Assembly (NCBI RefSeq): GCF_016583645.1
Contig: NZ_NRRL01000009.1
Span: 1 to 64,000 of the forward strand
Reading direction: 5' to 3'
DNA length: 64,000 nucleotides
From: Rhodovibrio sodomensis
GTDB lineage: Bacteria; Pseudomonadota; Alphaproteobacteria; Kiloniellales; Rhodovibrionaceae
In this document: positions 53,967 to 63,113 of the stretch, piece after piece
Position numbering within the stretch: position 1 is the first letter of the stretch
How the letters are laid out: each line of letters begins with the position of its first letter
Program-made: the position numbers and the translations under genes
Notes under the pieces: generated by a model
Databases searched by the model: none
What the model saw: only the letters and a program-made list of their open reading frames with translations
What the model was told of the DNA's origin: nothing

Positions 53967-56900
53967 CTAGCTGCCGCCCTGTCCGGCCTGCTGATCGCGG
54001 AACAGCCCGACGACATTGGCATCCCCGTCTTGCTTGGTGACCGGGGCCTGCTGGCGCAGGAGTTCGCGCAGGTGCCGCTCCATCCTATCGGTCTCGGTGT
54101 CGGGGTCGGCAAACCAGTCCGTTGACCACACCCGGAAGATGTTCCAGCCGAGGTTCTCCAGCACCTCCTGTCGCAGACGATCCCGGTCGCGCGCCGAATG
54201 GGCGGAATGATAGGTCGCACCGTCACACTCGACCCCGCAGATGTAGCCATCCGGGAAGGCGGGGTGCGATACCGCCAGGTCCAGGAAGTAACCGGCCACG
54301 CCGACCTGGCAGTCTACGTCGAAACCGCGCGCTTCGAGCCTGTTCTTCACAAACCGCTCGAAGTCGTTGTCGGGCGCGGCACCGCTAGCGGAGCCGCCAT
54401 GCAGTCGACCGTGCGCGGCATACTCGAGGTAGTCGTGCAGCGCCCGGCGGCCACGTTTGACGTTCGGATCGCTGACCTTCACATCGGCCGCGGTCATTGA
54501 GCTGAACACCCTGATCTGCTGCTTGGCGCGGGTGAACAGCACGTTCAATCGACGCCATCCCAGGTCCGTGTTGATCGGCCCGAAATGCTGCTTGACCAGG
54601 CCTGAGTCAGGATCCGGTCCGTAGGTCACGGAGATGAAGATCACGTCGCGCTCGTCGCCCTGCACGTTCTCGAGGTTCTTGACGAAGAAGCTCTCCAGGC
54701 CGCCGGCCCGGCTATCCATGGCCTCGGTGTAGCCGTATGCCTCCGGGGTGCGCTGAAGCAGGCGATTGATCTCGTCGAGGATCAGCTCGGTCTGGGAGCG
54801 GTTCATCGCGACGACGCCCAGCGATCGCATCGCCTCTTCGGGCTTTTGCGCCTCCCGCCGCATGAATTCCATCGCGACCTCGGCGACCTGTTGCGCCTCG
54901 ATCGTGTTGGTGCCGCCGCGCCGGCAGCGCCCCTCCACGCGCTCCAGTCGCACGCCGTATTCCGGGTTATCCTTGATCGGGGCCGGGAACACGATGAGTT
55001 CGCGGTCGTAGAACTTCTCGTTCGAGAACGCGATCAGCGACCCGTGGCGGGAACGGTAGTGCCAGAGCAGACGACGGTAGGGGTGCCAGCAGTGCATCGC
55101 CATTCCGAGGATGCTCTCGACGTTCGCGGCCTCGGTGTCCTCGTCTTCGTCGTCGTTGTTATCCGCACCGATCCGGTCGAAGAACGAGGTTGGTGGCAGC
55201 TGCTTGGGATCCCCCACCACGACGATCTGCCCGGCGCGGACAAGACCGCCGATCGCATCCTCCGGCTTCATCTGCGATGCCTCGTCGATCACCACGAGGT
55301 CGAACTCGCACTGCCCTGGCTTCAGGTACTGAGCAACCGACAGCGGGCTCATCATGAAGCACGGCTTCATCTGCTGGATCGCACGGCCGGAACGGTCGAG
55401 CAGATCGCGCAGCGGCGTCCGCGGCTTCTTGACCTGGAGCATCGACTTGATCAGCCCGAGCTCCGTCTTGTCCTTGACCCTGCCTTCGGCGTTGCCGCGC
55501 GGGATCTGGGCCTGACTGAGCTGCGCCCGCAACGCCTGGCGCTCCAGCTGAATGATCTCCTTATCGGTCTGCTTGAACCGGCGCCGCGCCTCCTCCTGGC
55601 TGAGGCCGGAGAATCGATTAAGCTCAGGGTGCTGGCTGTAGGCGCCATGCGCCAGGCTGCGGTAGAGGGCCCTTTCATAGGCCACTTCCAGGTTCGCGTA
55701 GCGCGCACCCGCGGCATCGTAGGCCTCCAGGACGTCCCCGAGGCCGGCGCGGTACACGCCGTGTCGCGCACTTACATAGGTCGCCCAGCCCTGCAGGGTG
55801 CCCGGATTGTCCTCGGCCCGCGCGATCCGTGCCGCGACCTCGGCGGCCGCAACGTCGTTGGGCGCGCCCTGAAGGAAGGCGGCGCTGTTGAGATCGCCCG
55901 CGGAAGCTGCTTCCGTCCAGGCGCTGTCGTAGCCATGCAGCCGCTCGGCCGCCTGATCCGTCTGCTCGATCAGGCGGTCACGACGCTCGGCGTAATCGGG
56001 CGCGAACAGATGGGCCCGGGTCTGCTCGGGCAGATCGGTCGCATGCAGCGTGCGCGCAGCCTCAACGGCCACCCGCAAGGCGCCGCGTTCGGCCGACGGC
56101 GCGCACCTCTCCTGCTCGCCCGCCGCCGCCAGGAGTGCGTGCGCGTCCGTGCTGCGCGCAACGGCATCGCGCGCCTCGCTGAGCGTCTCGGTGGCCTCGA
56201 GCATGCTCGGAATCGCCTCGATCTGCGCGTTCTCGGAAAGCCCGAGGCGATCGGCGCGCTCTTTCAGTGCCTCGATCTCCGAAGCACGGGCATCCAGGCG
56301 GTCGGCCAGGTCGGCAAGCGGCGTCTCCCCGCTGGCGCCGATCCCATCGAACGCCTGGGCCAATTCGGAGAAGCGCGGTTCGCGGGCGAAGCCGATCAGC
56401 GTATCGAGATCTTCGATGTCCCCGCGCAGCAACAGCTTGCGCACGGTTCGCGTCTCAGCGTCCATGCCGCCAAGATCGCGGCCAACCCGGCTCGCAAACG
56501 CGTTGACCCCCTGGAGCGCGTCGAAGTCCGTCTCCAGGCCTTCGAAACGCGAGCCGCAGATCTCCTTCAGAATCTGGTCGCTCGCGAAGGTGTCGATATC
56601 CTCCAGGAGGCGGGCGGCGTCTTCGAGCCGGCTCGCCATCTGACCTCGGTTGGGCGTTCGGCGCTCCTGTCCGAGCTCCCGGTAATAGCGCTTGGCCGCA
56701 CGAACGTCGGACGCGAGGCCCGCGAACAGTCCGGTCTTTTTCAGGGGTGCCGCGTGGCGGCGCATTTCAGCCGCAGCACCATCGCGGGTCACGGGCACCC
56801 GGACGAACCGCTCGATCTCCTGCTTGCGCCCCAGCAACTCGTCGCGCTTGCGCCGGCCGCGCGCCAGATCCTCGGCTGCCCCTTCATCGACCAGATGAGA

Positions 56901-59528
56901 GGTCCGTAGCAGGAGCAGCCGCCGGTCCGTCTCGTTCAGGATCCGGCCTGCGCGGACCAACGGCGCGATGCGCCGCACGGTAGCCGTCCCTTCGAGGCCG
57001 ACGGCCCCGATCAGCTGGTCCGCCAGTTCAACCAGCTCGCGCCATCGCCCGGCCGCCATGCGCTCCTGCTCGATCAGGTCTGGCAACGCGCCGAGGGCCT
57101 GGTCTTCGAGATCCAGGCGCCGCGCCGCTTGACCGACGTGCGCGAGCTCCTCCTGCTGATCGGCCAGGGCTTCGGGGTCCCCGCACTCCTCGCGCAGAGA
57201 CGTCTGTGCCGTTTCCCAGCGATCCAGGGCGTCCAGAAGGTCCGACAGCCGATCGACGTCCGCAGGGTCCACGAGCTGCGCCAGCACGCGCGGAAGATCG
57301 GGCGCCTCCGGATAGGCGTCGCGGGCCGCCAGCAGGCGCTGAACGTCGCCGCGGGTCGTGGGGCGACCGCCCATGGTCGCGAGAAGCGCGTCGAGCGCTT
57401 CGGCGGCCTTGCGCCACTCGGAAAACGCGCGGATCAGGCTGTCCCGCTCGAACGGGCTGATATCCGGCTTGTCGACACCGTACCAGGGGTGCTGCTGAAG
57501 CGCGCCATACGCCTGGACGAAGTCGGCGACGTGGTCCTCGATCACGCGCAGGTGACCCTTGGCCTCATCCATCGCGTAGGCCGTCACCTCTTCGGCGTCC
57601 TGGATGCGCGCGTCGCCCAGGCCATCCGGTAGATCAGCCTCGTCGCGCGTGCGCTGCTCGGCCCAGAGAATTTCCTGGATCGTCATGCCGAGCTTGCCGT
57701 AGCGCTTGTTCAGCAGATCGACGTAGTTGGTCAGCTGCTCCTTCAGCTGCCACAGGGTCTCGCGGGCCTCTTCCAGGCGCTCGGGCGCCCGCTCCCGCCC
57801 CTGGACCTCCAGGCGGTCCGACAGACCTTGCAGGACGTCTTGCTTGCGTGCCTTGGTCGAGTGCATCTCGAGCGCGAACTCGCCCAGGCCGGCCGCGTCG
57901 AGACGGGACTTCACGACCTGCAGTGCCGCCATCTTCTCGGCGATGAACAGGACACGCTTTCCCTGCCCCATCGCCGCGCCGATGATGTTGGTGATCGTCT
58001 GCGACTTGCCGGTGCCGGGCGGCCCCTCGATTGCGAGATTCTGCCCGTCCATAACGTCGACGATCGCGGACATCTGAGAGGAATCGGCGTCGGCGATCAG
58101 CATCGGGATCTTCTTCGCGATCTGCGGATCGTCGATCGGATAGGGCTCGGCCGACGTTCCCCCTTCGACGTTCGTGCCGCCCAGCAGGGCCGCGACGCCC
58201 GCATGCGTGTGCATCTCCTGGCCTTCCGGCCAGTTCGCCGGGTCGAGGTCACGGAACATGACCAATCGCGAGAAGGAGAAATGCCCGACGGTGACAAAGC
58301 GACGGACGCGCCAGCGTGGCTGCTTGGGTCCGAAGTGCTCCTCGACCTTCGCGAAGTAGCTCTCCGGCGTGTCCCCCTCCTCGTACTCCGGCAGACGAAG
58401 ATTGAAGTCGCGGGCCAGCCGCTCCGAGATCGTCAGGTTGACTTCGGTTTCCTCGCCAGTCGACTGGATCGAGAAGCGGTACTCGCCGGCGACCAGCTCC
58501 TTCGTGATCTCGACCGGGTGAAGCAAGAGCGGGGCGTGCAGCTTGGTGCTCGAGTCCGAGCTCTCGTACCACTCCAGAAAGCCGAGCGCGACATAGAGGG
58601 TGTTCGTGCCCATCTCGCGCAGCGCGGACTTCGCCTGCTCCAGCACGCCGGATAGGCTGCGCTGCATCGCCTCCGGCAGCATCAGCGTCTGAATCTCGTC
58701 GTCCTCATGGTGCGCGGGATTGCCCGTGGGATCCGGCTCCGGAAGATCGTAGCTGGGCTCGAAGCCCCGAGAGCGCGCGTACTCCCCGATCGACATGACG
58801 TCCGTGTGGGGCCGCGGACCAAGGCCGAGCTGCTCACGCACCCGGTCTTTCAGGCGGCGCTCGATCTCCTGCCCCTTTTTCGATTCCAGGCGATCATCGT
58901 CCAGCTTCGCGACCGCCTCCCGGTAGGTCGGATCGGCCTGCCGGGCCTCCTCCAGCGCCATCAGGAAGGCGTCGGTCTTCTCGTCCTCCGGCACGTCAGG
59001 AGGCGGCGGCAGCGCCTTGAAGGTCAGCTTGCGGTCATTCTCGAGGCGCGACAGCAGTTCGTCGGGGAGTTCGTCGATCACCCGAGCATGAGTCTTCGAC
59101 TTGTCCGAGTGGCGCATCCGCACCAGGCTGTTCTTGTTGGAGATGTCAAGCAGGCTCATCCGCAGCTTCTCGATCGCGGACCTCGCCGCCTCCGAACTGA
59201 GCCCTTCCTCCACACGCGGGATCACGCTAGGCGCTCCGCCGGAACCCCGTTTCTGAGCCTGCTCTTCGCTCTGCTGTTCACTCACGGAGGCCCGTCCTTC
59301 CTGATTGGTGTCCGTCGTGTCGCTTGCCTGGCTCGTGGTGCCGGCCGGGCGTTGCTTCCGCACCTTGCTGATCCGGGCATCAACCCGAGCGCGCAGTCGC
59401 CGGGCGCGATCGGTCTTGCGGTGCAGGAGTTCGTCACGCACCGCTGTGAGCTGGGTCACGTCATCGGTGTCGGCCAAGCGCTCCAGCGCCTGCACGCCGC
59501 TTGAAGCGTACGGTCGGTTCCGGCTCAA
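53967..59528 (-). CDS. Giant DUF4011-SF1 helicase-Vsr-like nuclease (Hhe-type defence protein)
   Basis: About 1853 residues. TTG at 59528 is chosen because GGTGGAG lies 9 nt upstream; another TTG at 59576 has no site. Order: a charged N-terminus with a coil (TAVRDELLHRKTDRARRLRA), DUF4011 (EKLRMSLLDISNKNSLVRMR), Walker A IEGPPGTGKSQTITNIIG, a roughly 700-residue coiled insertion, Walker B VVIDEASQMKPEDAIGG with VVVGDPKQLPPTSFFDR, LNVLFTRAKQQIRVFSS, and a C-terminal Vsr/DUF559-like nuclease (CGVECDGATYHSAHSARDRD, NLGWNIFRVWSTDWF). This architecture is a known single-gene antiphage candidate, acting probably by cleaving nucleic acid during infection. Confidence 0.88.
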   Translation of the reverse strand: MSRNRPYASSGVQALERLADTDDVTQLTAVRDELLHRKTDRARRLRARVDARISKVRKQRPAGTTSQASDTTDTNQEGRASVSEQQSEEQAQKRGSGGAPSVIPRVEEGLSSEAARSAIEKLRMSLLDISNKNSLVRMRHSDKSKTHARVIDELPDELLSRLENDRKLTFKALPPPPDVPEDEKTDAFLMALEEARQADPTYREAVAKLDDDRLESKKGQEIERRLKDRVREQLGLGPRPHTDVMSIGEYARSRGFEPSYDLPEPDPTGNPAHHEDDEIQTLMLPEAMQRSLSGVLEQAKSALREMGTNTLYVALGFLEWYESSDSSTKLHAPLLLHPVEITKELVAGEYRFSIQSTGEETEVNLTISERLARDFNLRLPEYEEGDTPESYFAKVEEHFGPKQPRWRVRRFVTVGHFSFSRLVMFRDLDPANWPEGQEMHTHAGVAALLGGTNVEGGTSAEPYPIDDPQIAKKIPMLIADADSSQMSAIVDVMDGQNLAIEGPPGTGKSQTITNIIGAAMGQGKRVLFIAEKMAALQVVKSRLDAAGLGEFALEMHSTKARKQDVLQGLSDRLEVQGRERAPERLEEARETLWQLKEQLTNYVDLLNKRYGKLGMTIQEILWAEQRTRDEADLPDGLGDARIQDAEEVTAYAMDEAKGHLRVIEDHVADFVQAYGALQQHPWYGVDKPDISPFERDSLIRAFSEWRKAAEALDALLATMGGRPTTRGDVQRLLAARDAYPEAPDLPRVLAQLVDPADVDRLSDLLDALDRWETAQTSLREECGDPEALADQQEELAHVGQAARRLDLEDQALGALPDLIEQERMAAGRWRELVELADQLIGAVGLEGTATVRRIAPLVRAGRILNETDRRLLLLRTSHLVDEGAAEDLARGRRKRDELLGRKQEIERFVRVPVTRDGAAAEMRRHAAPLKKTGLFAGLASDVRAAKRYYRELGQERRTPNRGQMASRLEDAARLLEDIDTFASDQILKEICGSRFEGLETDFDALQGVNAFASRVGRDLGGMDAETRTVRKLLLRGDIEDLDTLIGFAREPRFSELAQAFDGIGASGETPLADLADRLDARASEIEALKERADRLGLSENAQIEAIPSMLEATETLSEARDAVARSTDAHALLAAAGEQERCAPSAERGALRVAVEAARTLHATDLPEQTRAHLFAPDYAERRDRLIEQTDQAAERLHGYDSAWTEAASAGDLNSAAFLQGAPNDVAAAEVAARIARAEDNPGTLQGWATYVSARHGVYRAGLGDVLEAYDAAGARYANLEVAYERALYRSLAHGAYSQHPELNRFSGLSQEEARRRFKQTDKEIIQLERQALRAQLSQAQIPRGNAEGRVKDKTELGLIKSMLQVKKPRTPLRDLLDRSGRAIQQMKPCFMMSPLSVAQYLKPGQCEFDLVVIDEASQMKPEDAIGGLVRAGQIVVVGDPKQLPPTSFFDRIGADNNDDEDEDTEAANVESILGMAMHCWHPYRRLLWHYRSRHGSLIAFSNEKFYDRELIVFPAPIKDNPEYGVRLERVEGRCRRGGTNTIEAQQVAEVAMEFMRREAQKPEEAMRSLGVVAMNRSQTELILDEINRLLQRTPEAYGYTEAMDSRAGGLESFFVKNLENVQGDERDVIFISVTYGPDPDSGLVKQHFGPINTDLGWRRLNVLFTRAKQQIRVFSSMTAADVKVSDPNVKRGRRALHDYLEYAAHGRLHGGSASGAAPDNDFERFVKNRLEARGFDVDCQVGVAGYFLDLAVSHPAFPDGYICGVECDGATYHSAHSARDRDRLRQEVLENLGWNIFRVWSTDWFADPDTETDRMERHLRELLRQQAPVTKQDGDANVVGLFRDQQAGQGGS

Positions 59529-60006
59529 CGTATTGCTCTCCACCCCGATCGGCTGCACAGAGAAGCCCCACTGCAACCAGCATAACCAGTTTACCGGGCC
59601 AAGTGTAGACCGCTCTTACCTTCTCAGCTTTGGAAGTGGGGCTTTTTTCATGTTCTGACCCTGTGCCGACATAATCGCCACAGAGCTTGTATTCGGCCGC
59701 GCCAGTCGTTCATGGCCGAGAGTAAATACGGTCCTGATACGTTCAAATCACCATCATTTTGGTGCCACAACCGAATGCCCATATCCATCGCCCGTAACCT
59801 CCTTCCCTATGACGAGGTGCGCTCGAATGGGCGGAACGCCCCCGCTCCCTCGCGCGATCCCGAAGCAGGTGCACACGGCACAGAGAGCGTCCGGCTGATG
59901 GCGTGGCGAGGATTACGGTCATCGCCACCGTCCTTTACGGCACATTAAGCATAAAGGCCTCAGGCTGCGGCTCACCAGACCTCGAGCCGAAAGCAGACAA
60001 CCCCGC
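59529..60006. other. Divergent intergenic region between helicase gene and fliP
   Basis: 478 bp. It holds promoters in both directions. A TTACGGTC copy (59913-59920) and a TTACGGCA lie close to the fliP start. A 78-codon open frame from 59712 has no protein-like features and is not called. Confidence 0.4.
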
Positions 60007-60825
60007 ATGACCGGGCGCCTTCGCAGGCTAGCGTGCCTTCCCAAACTCCCCAGCCGGCAACTCAGCCAGAACGAGCGCACAAGCGGGATCGCAAGTACCC
60101 TAGCGGTGTTCGCTGCAGCGCTTGCAGCCCTGGTTGCAGATCCCGCGATGGCGCAGTCGCTCAGTCTCGACTTTGGCGGCGAGGGTGGGGCCAGTACGGC
60201 CTCCACCATGATCCAGCTGATCGCGCTGGTGACCGTGCTGTCGCTGGCGCCCTCGATCCTTGTGATGGTGACCTCGTTCACCCGGATCGTGGTGGTGCTG
60301 TCGTTCCTGCGCTCGGCGCTGGGCATCCAGCAGACGCCGCCCAACTCGGTGCTGATCAGCCTGGCGCTGTTCCTGACCCTGTTCATCATGATGCCCACCC
60401 TGGAGCAGGTGTACGACGAGGCCGTGGTGCCGCTGGTGGATCAGCAGATCGACGAGATGGAGGCCCTCGACGCCGCCTCGGCCCCGGTGCGGACGTTCAT
60501 GCTCGGTCACGTGCGCGAGCAGGACCTGCGGCTGTTCATGGACATGGCAAAGGTCGAGTTGACCGAGGACCCGCAGGACACGCCGATGCGCGCCCTGATC
60601 CCGGCCTTTATGATCTCCGAGCTGAAGCGCGCGTTCGAGATCGGCTTCCTCTTGTTCCTACCGTTTCTGATCATCGACATGACCGTCGCCTCGATCTTGA
60701 TGGCGATGGGCATGATGATGCTGCCGCCGGTGATGATCTCCCTGCCCTTCAAGCTGATCTTCTTCGTCATGGTCGACGGCTGGTACCTGATCGCCGGCTC
60801 GCTGGTGCAGTCTTACGGGGTCTGA
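60007..60825 (+). CDS. fliP: Flagellar export apparatus protein FliP
   Basis: 272 residues. A cleavable signal (STLAVFAAALAALVADPAMA) is followed by FliP blocks: APSILVMVTSFTRIVVVLSF, ALGIQQTPPNSVLISLALFL, ALIPAFMISELKRAFEIGFL and SILMAMGMMMLPPVMISLPF. It forms the gate of the flagellar type III export channel with FliQ and FliR. Neither is nearby: the gene stands outside a flagellar operon, coupled only to a small membrane protein 9 nt downstream. Confidence 0.95.
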   Translation: MTGRLRRLACLPKLPSRQLSQNERTSGIASTLAVFAAALAALVADPAMAQSLSLDFGGEGGASTASTMIQLIALVTVLSLAPSILVMVTSFTRIVVVLSFLRSALGIQQTPPNSVLISLALFLTLFIMMPTLEQVYDEAVVPLVDQQIDEMEALDAASAPVRTFMLGHVREQDLRLFMDMAKVELTEDPQDTPMRALIPAFMISELKRAFEIGFLLFLPFLIIDMTVASILMAMGMMMLPPVMISLPFKLIFFVMVDGWYLIAGSLVQSYGV

Positions 60826-60834
60826 GGTCCGAGC

Positions 60835-61221
60835 ATGCAGCACCACGATAAGGATCGCCGGGTCACGCGCGAGCTGCAATCGGTAAGAACCCGTCTTCGC
60901 CGGCCGCCAACGGCCAAGGCTGTGAATGACCTTGATCGGCCTCGCTCCGCCGCGCCAACGACACGGCCGAGATGGCGACGGCGTCTCGGGCTGTGCGGCC
61001 GAAAGGGTTGCTTCGCCAGCGAGCTCGATCAGGTCTGGCTCCCGGAGACCCGTGCCTGGCGCTGCAACGGATGTCATGAGACGTGGACCGACGTCGATCA
61101 CTGCGGACAATCTCGCTTCGAACGCAACCTCCGGGCACAGCGGCGGCACAAGATCGCTCACTGGGCTTGCGCGGTGGCCATGACCCTCATCCTGATCCTG
61201 GCCCTGATCCTGATCGGCTAG
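60835..61221 (+). CDS. Small Cys-rich membrane-anchored hypothetical protein
   Basis: 128 residues, 9 nt after fliP with GAGG overlapping the fliP stop, so probably co-transcribed. Two Cys pairs (LCGRKGC and RCNGCHETW) suggest a metal site, and the C-terminus AVAMTLILILALILIG is a single membrane helix. No family recognised. Confidence 0.5.
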   Translation: MQHHDKDRRVTRELQSVRTRLRRPPTAKAVNDLDRPRSAAPTTRPRWRRRLGLCGRKGCFASELDQVWLPETRAWRCNGCHETWTDVDHCGQSRFERNLRAQRRHKIAHWACAVAMTLILILALILIG

Positions 61222-61342
61222 ATCAAATACCCTCCTGAAAAGTGGCTAGCAGGCTTCGAACTTCAGGCCAGCCTTGACCTGGTATGCTCACCGCTCCACT
61301 TGTGATGTGGGGCGCTCATGACGGGTGCCAGGAGGTTACATC

Positions 61343-61651
61343 ATGCGGCACACGGCGAGCCTAGGCCCGATCGAGCGGGTGACGCACAACTTGCTCGCTC
61401 GCGCACCGCGCCTCGCGCCCGGCAAGCCATCGACAACGCGGGCCGACAGCGCGGATCCAGTTGCCCGCGTTAAGGCGATTCTGCGCGACGGGCGCGTTCA
61501 CACCACCCGCGAGATCATCGACCCACTTCCAGATTCAGACGCGCGCTGCCGCGCCCTGGCCGCACTCAAGCGCATGCACCGCCAGGGAATGATCGCGAAG
61601 ACGGGTTTCGGGAACTGGCAGGCGTCCGCACGGGTCGCGAACGCCGCCTGA
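61343..61651 (+). CDS. Small winged-helix-like protein
   Basis: 102 residues. AGGAGG 7 nt before ATG 61343 fixes the start. Residues 45-95 (AILRDGRVHTTREIIDPL, ALAALKRMHRQGMIAKTGFG) look like a winged helix reading a wing GNWQ. A DNA-binding role is plausible. Function unknown. Confidence 0.55.
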   Translation: MRHTASLGPIERVTHNLLARAPRLAPGKPSTTRADSADPVARVKAILRDGRVHTTREIIDPLPDSDARCRALAALKRMHRQGMIAKTGFGNWQASARVANAA

Positions 61652-61688
61652 TCCCAGAGCTCGCCAACCGCATCCGCGCGCTTGCGGC

Positions 61689-62228
61689 CTACAGCCGGCC
61701 CGACGCAGAGCGCTTGGCTTGCCCAAGGTTCGTGAAGCCGTCCTTGAACTCTGGGTGAAGTTCGCCATCACGCGTCTCGATCCACCAACATCCGTCCTCG
61801 CGCTGGCGAACCTGATAGGTCTCGAAGACCTGGCACCTTCCATCCGCGGTCATACCGCGGCCATCGACGTCCTCGGCGCTGAACATCACGCCATCCTCGT
61901 GCGTGGTCTGGCTAGCGCGGGCGAGAGACGGCTCCAGCCGTCCAGTTTGCTCGCCGCCAGGCGCACGACTCAAGTGGGTGGCGGCCGAGGCCGCTGTCCC
62001 GGTCGAGCCGGCGCCAGCAGAAAGGCGCCCCCGAATAGCAGCGACGTGCTCTATGAGAAGCCCAAGACCCGCAAGGATCCCGGCCATGATGGCCGAATTC
62101 AGCAGCAGGCCCAGGGGGATTGCATACTGAATAGCTGGCGCCCGGCTGCTTTCTGGCCAAACGCCGATCGTCCCAAACAGGCCTACCAGCGCCACGATCC
62201 CGGCCAAGACATACAAAAACCCAGTCAT
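61689..62228 (-). CDS. Two-TM membrane protein with cytoplasmic tail
   Basis: 179 residues. Two hydrophobic helices (FLYVLAGIVALVGLFGTIGV, LLLNSAIMAGILAGLGLLI) precede a soluble tail ending in CWWIETRDGELHPEFKDGFT. No family recognised. Confidence 0.5.
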   Translation of the reverse strand: MTGFLYVLAGIVALVGLFGTIGVWPESSRAPAIQYAIPLGLLLNSAIMAGILAGLGLLIEHVAAIRGRLSAGAGSTGTAASAATHLSRAPGGEQTGRLEPSLARASQTTHEDGVMFSAEDVDGRGMTADGRCQVFETYQVRQREDGCWWIETRDGELHPEFKDGFTNLGQAKRSASGRL

Positions 62229-62578
62229 CTATCACCACATCCCTTCGCTGACGCCCCCATCACAGCGCGACCTTAGCCTGGAAATTCGTCATGGTCCACT
62301 GCGCCGGCGGTCGCTGAGAGTGTACTCCATGCCGCCCTATACGATCTTTTTACAGTCGAAGCGTAGCGTATGCGGGACATCGCGGGTCCGGCCGCTAGGC
62401 GCACTGACCGACATAATCGAGGCGCTTACGGTCGATGGCAGGAGCATTTCGGACCGGGTTGCGATGTAACAACGCCGGAACCCCTTCAGCTATGGCCTGT
62501 AAGCATTATCTCCAGACCGCCCGCGCTTGGGCATGCGTCCAGGAACATACCCGTTAAAACCTGCCGATGAGGCAAGCA
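62229..62578. other. Intergenic region, promoter of the next gene
   Basis: 350 bp with no supported gene. A TTACGGTC copy lies at 62426-62433, about 150 bp upstream of the next start, preceded by an A+T-rich ACATAATCG. Confidence 0.3.
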
Positions 62579-62917
62579 ATGCAGTTAGCAAGCGGTCAAC
62601 CGCTGGAATCCAGCCAGCAGACCTCGGAGGCCGGTGTCGGCAACCTGGATGTCGCCCCCGAGTTCGCGGGCCTCACGGGTGAAGAAGTGCAGGCGAAGCT
62701 CACTCGGAACCGTGCCGCCCGCGCGGAGCAAGACCCCGTGTACGGTCTGCAGAGCCGCATGATCGCTGCGGCGAAAGCAAACCCTGGATCCGTCGAGGGG
62801 CTGGTGAACGATCTCGAAGAGATCGGTCGCACCAACCCCGGATCCCGGTTGGGCCACGCGGCTCAAATGCTTATCCTGACGGTGCGGCAGATCGGCCGAC
62901 CCCGCGGTACCGCCTGA
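62579..62917 (+). CDS. Small hypothetical protein
   Basis: 112 residues from ATG 62579, preferred over ATG 62567 because GAGG lies 8 nt upstream. Helical (LTGEEVQAKLTRNRAARAEQ, VEGLVNDLEEIGRTN). No family recognised. Confidence 0.45.
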   Translation: MQLASGQPLESSQQTSEAGVGNLDVAPEFAGLTGEEVQAKLTRNRAARAEQDPVYGLQSRMIAAAKANPGSVEGLVNDLEEIGRTNPGSRLGHAAQMLILTVRQIGRPRGTA

Positions 62918-63113
62918 CTGCCGCAGCACGTGCACCGCCATACGCGCGCCACACTCCCGCTGCACACCGCGGCCGCTTGAGGTGGCCGCAACGGGCGTCG
63001 CTGGGCGATCAAAGGCGTGCGCCCGAGGGGTCCCTGGGCGGTGTCGCGTCCGCCGCTTGCCGTTCGCTGCAGTGATCTACAGGACACGGCACTCACGAAA
63101 TGGGAAGGGGAAC

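Noticed and set aside
54846..56909. Very long antisense open frame opposite the giant helicase gene
   Set aside because: High G+C DNA creates long antisense frames; the helicase strand carries the recognisable motifs.
59712..59948. 78-codon open frame between the giant helicase gene and fliP
   Set aside because: No ribosome-binding site, unlike neighbours in codon use, and not protein-like.
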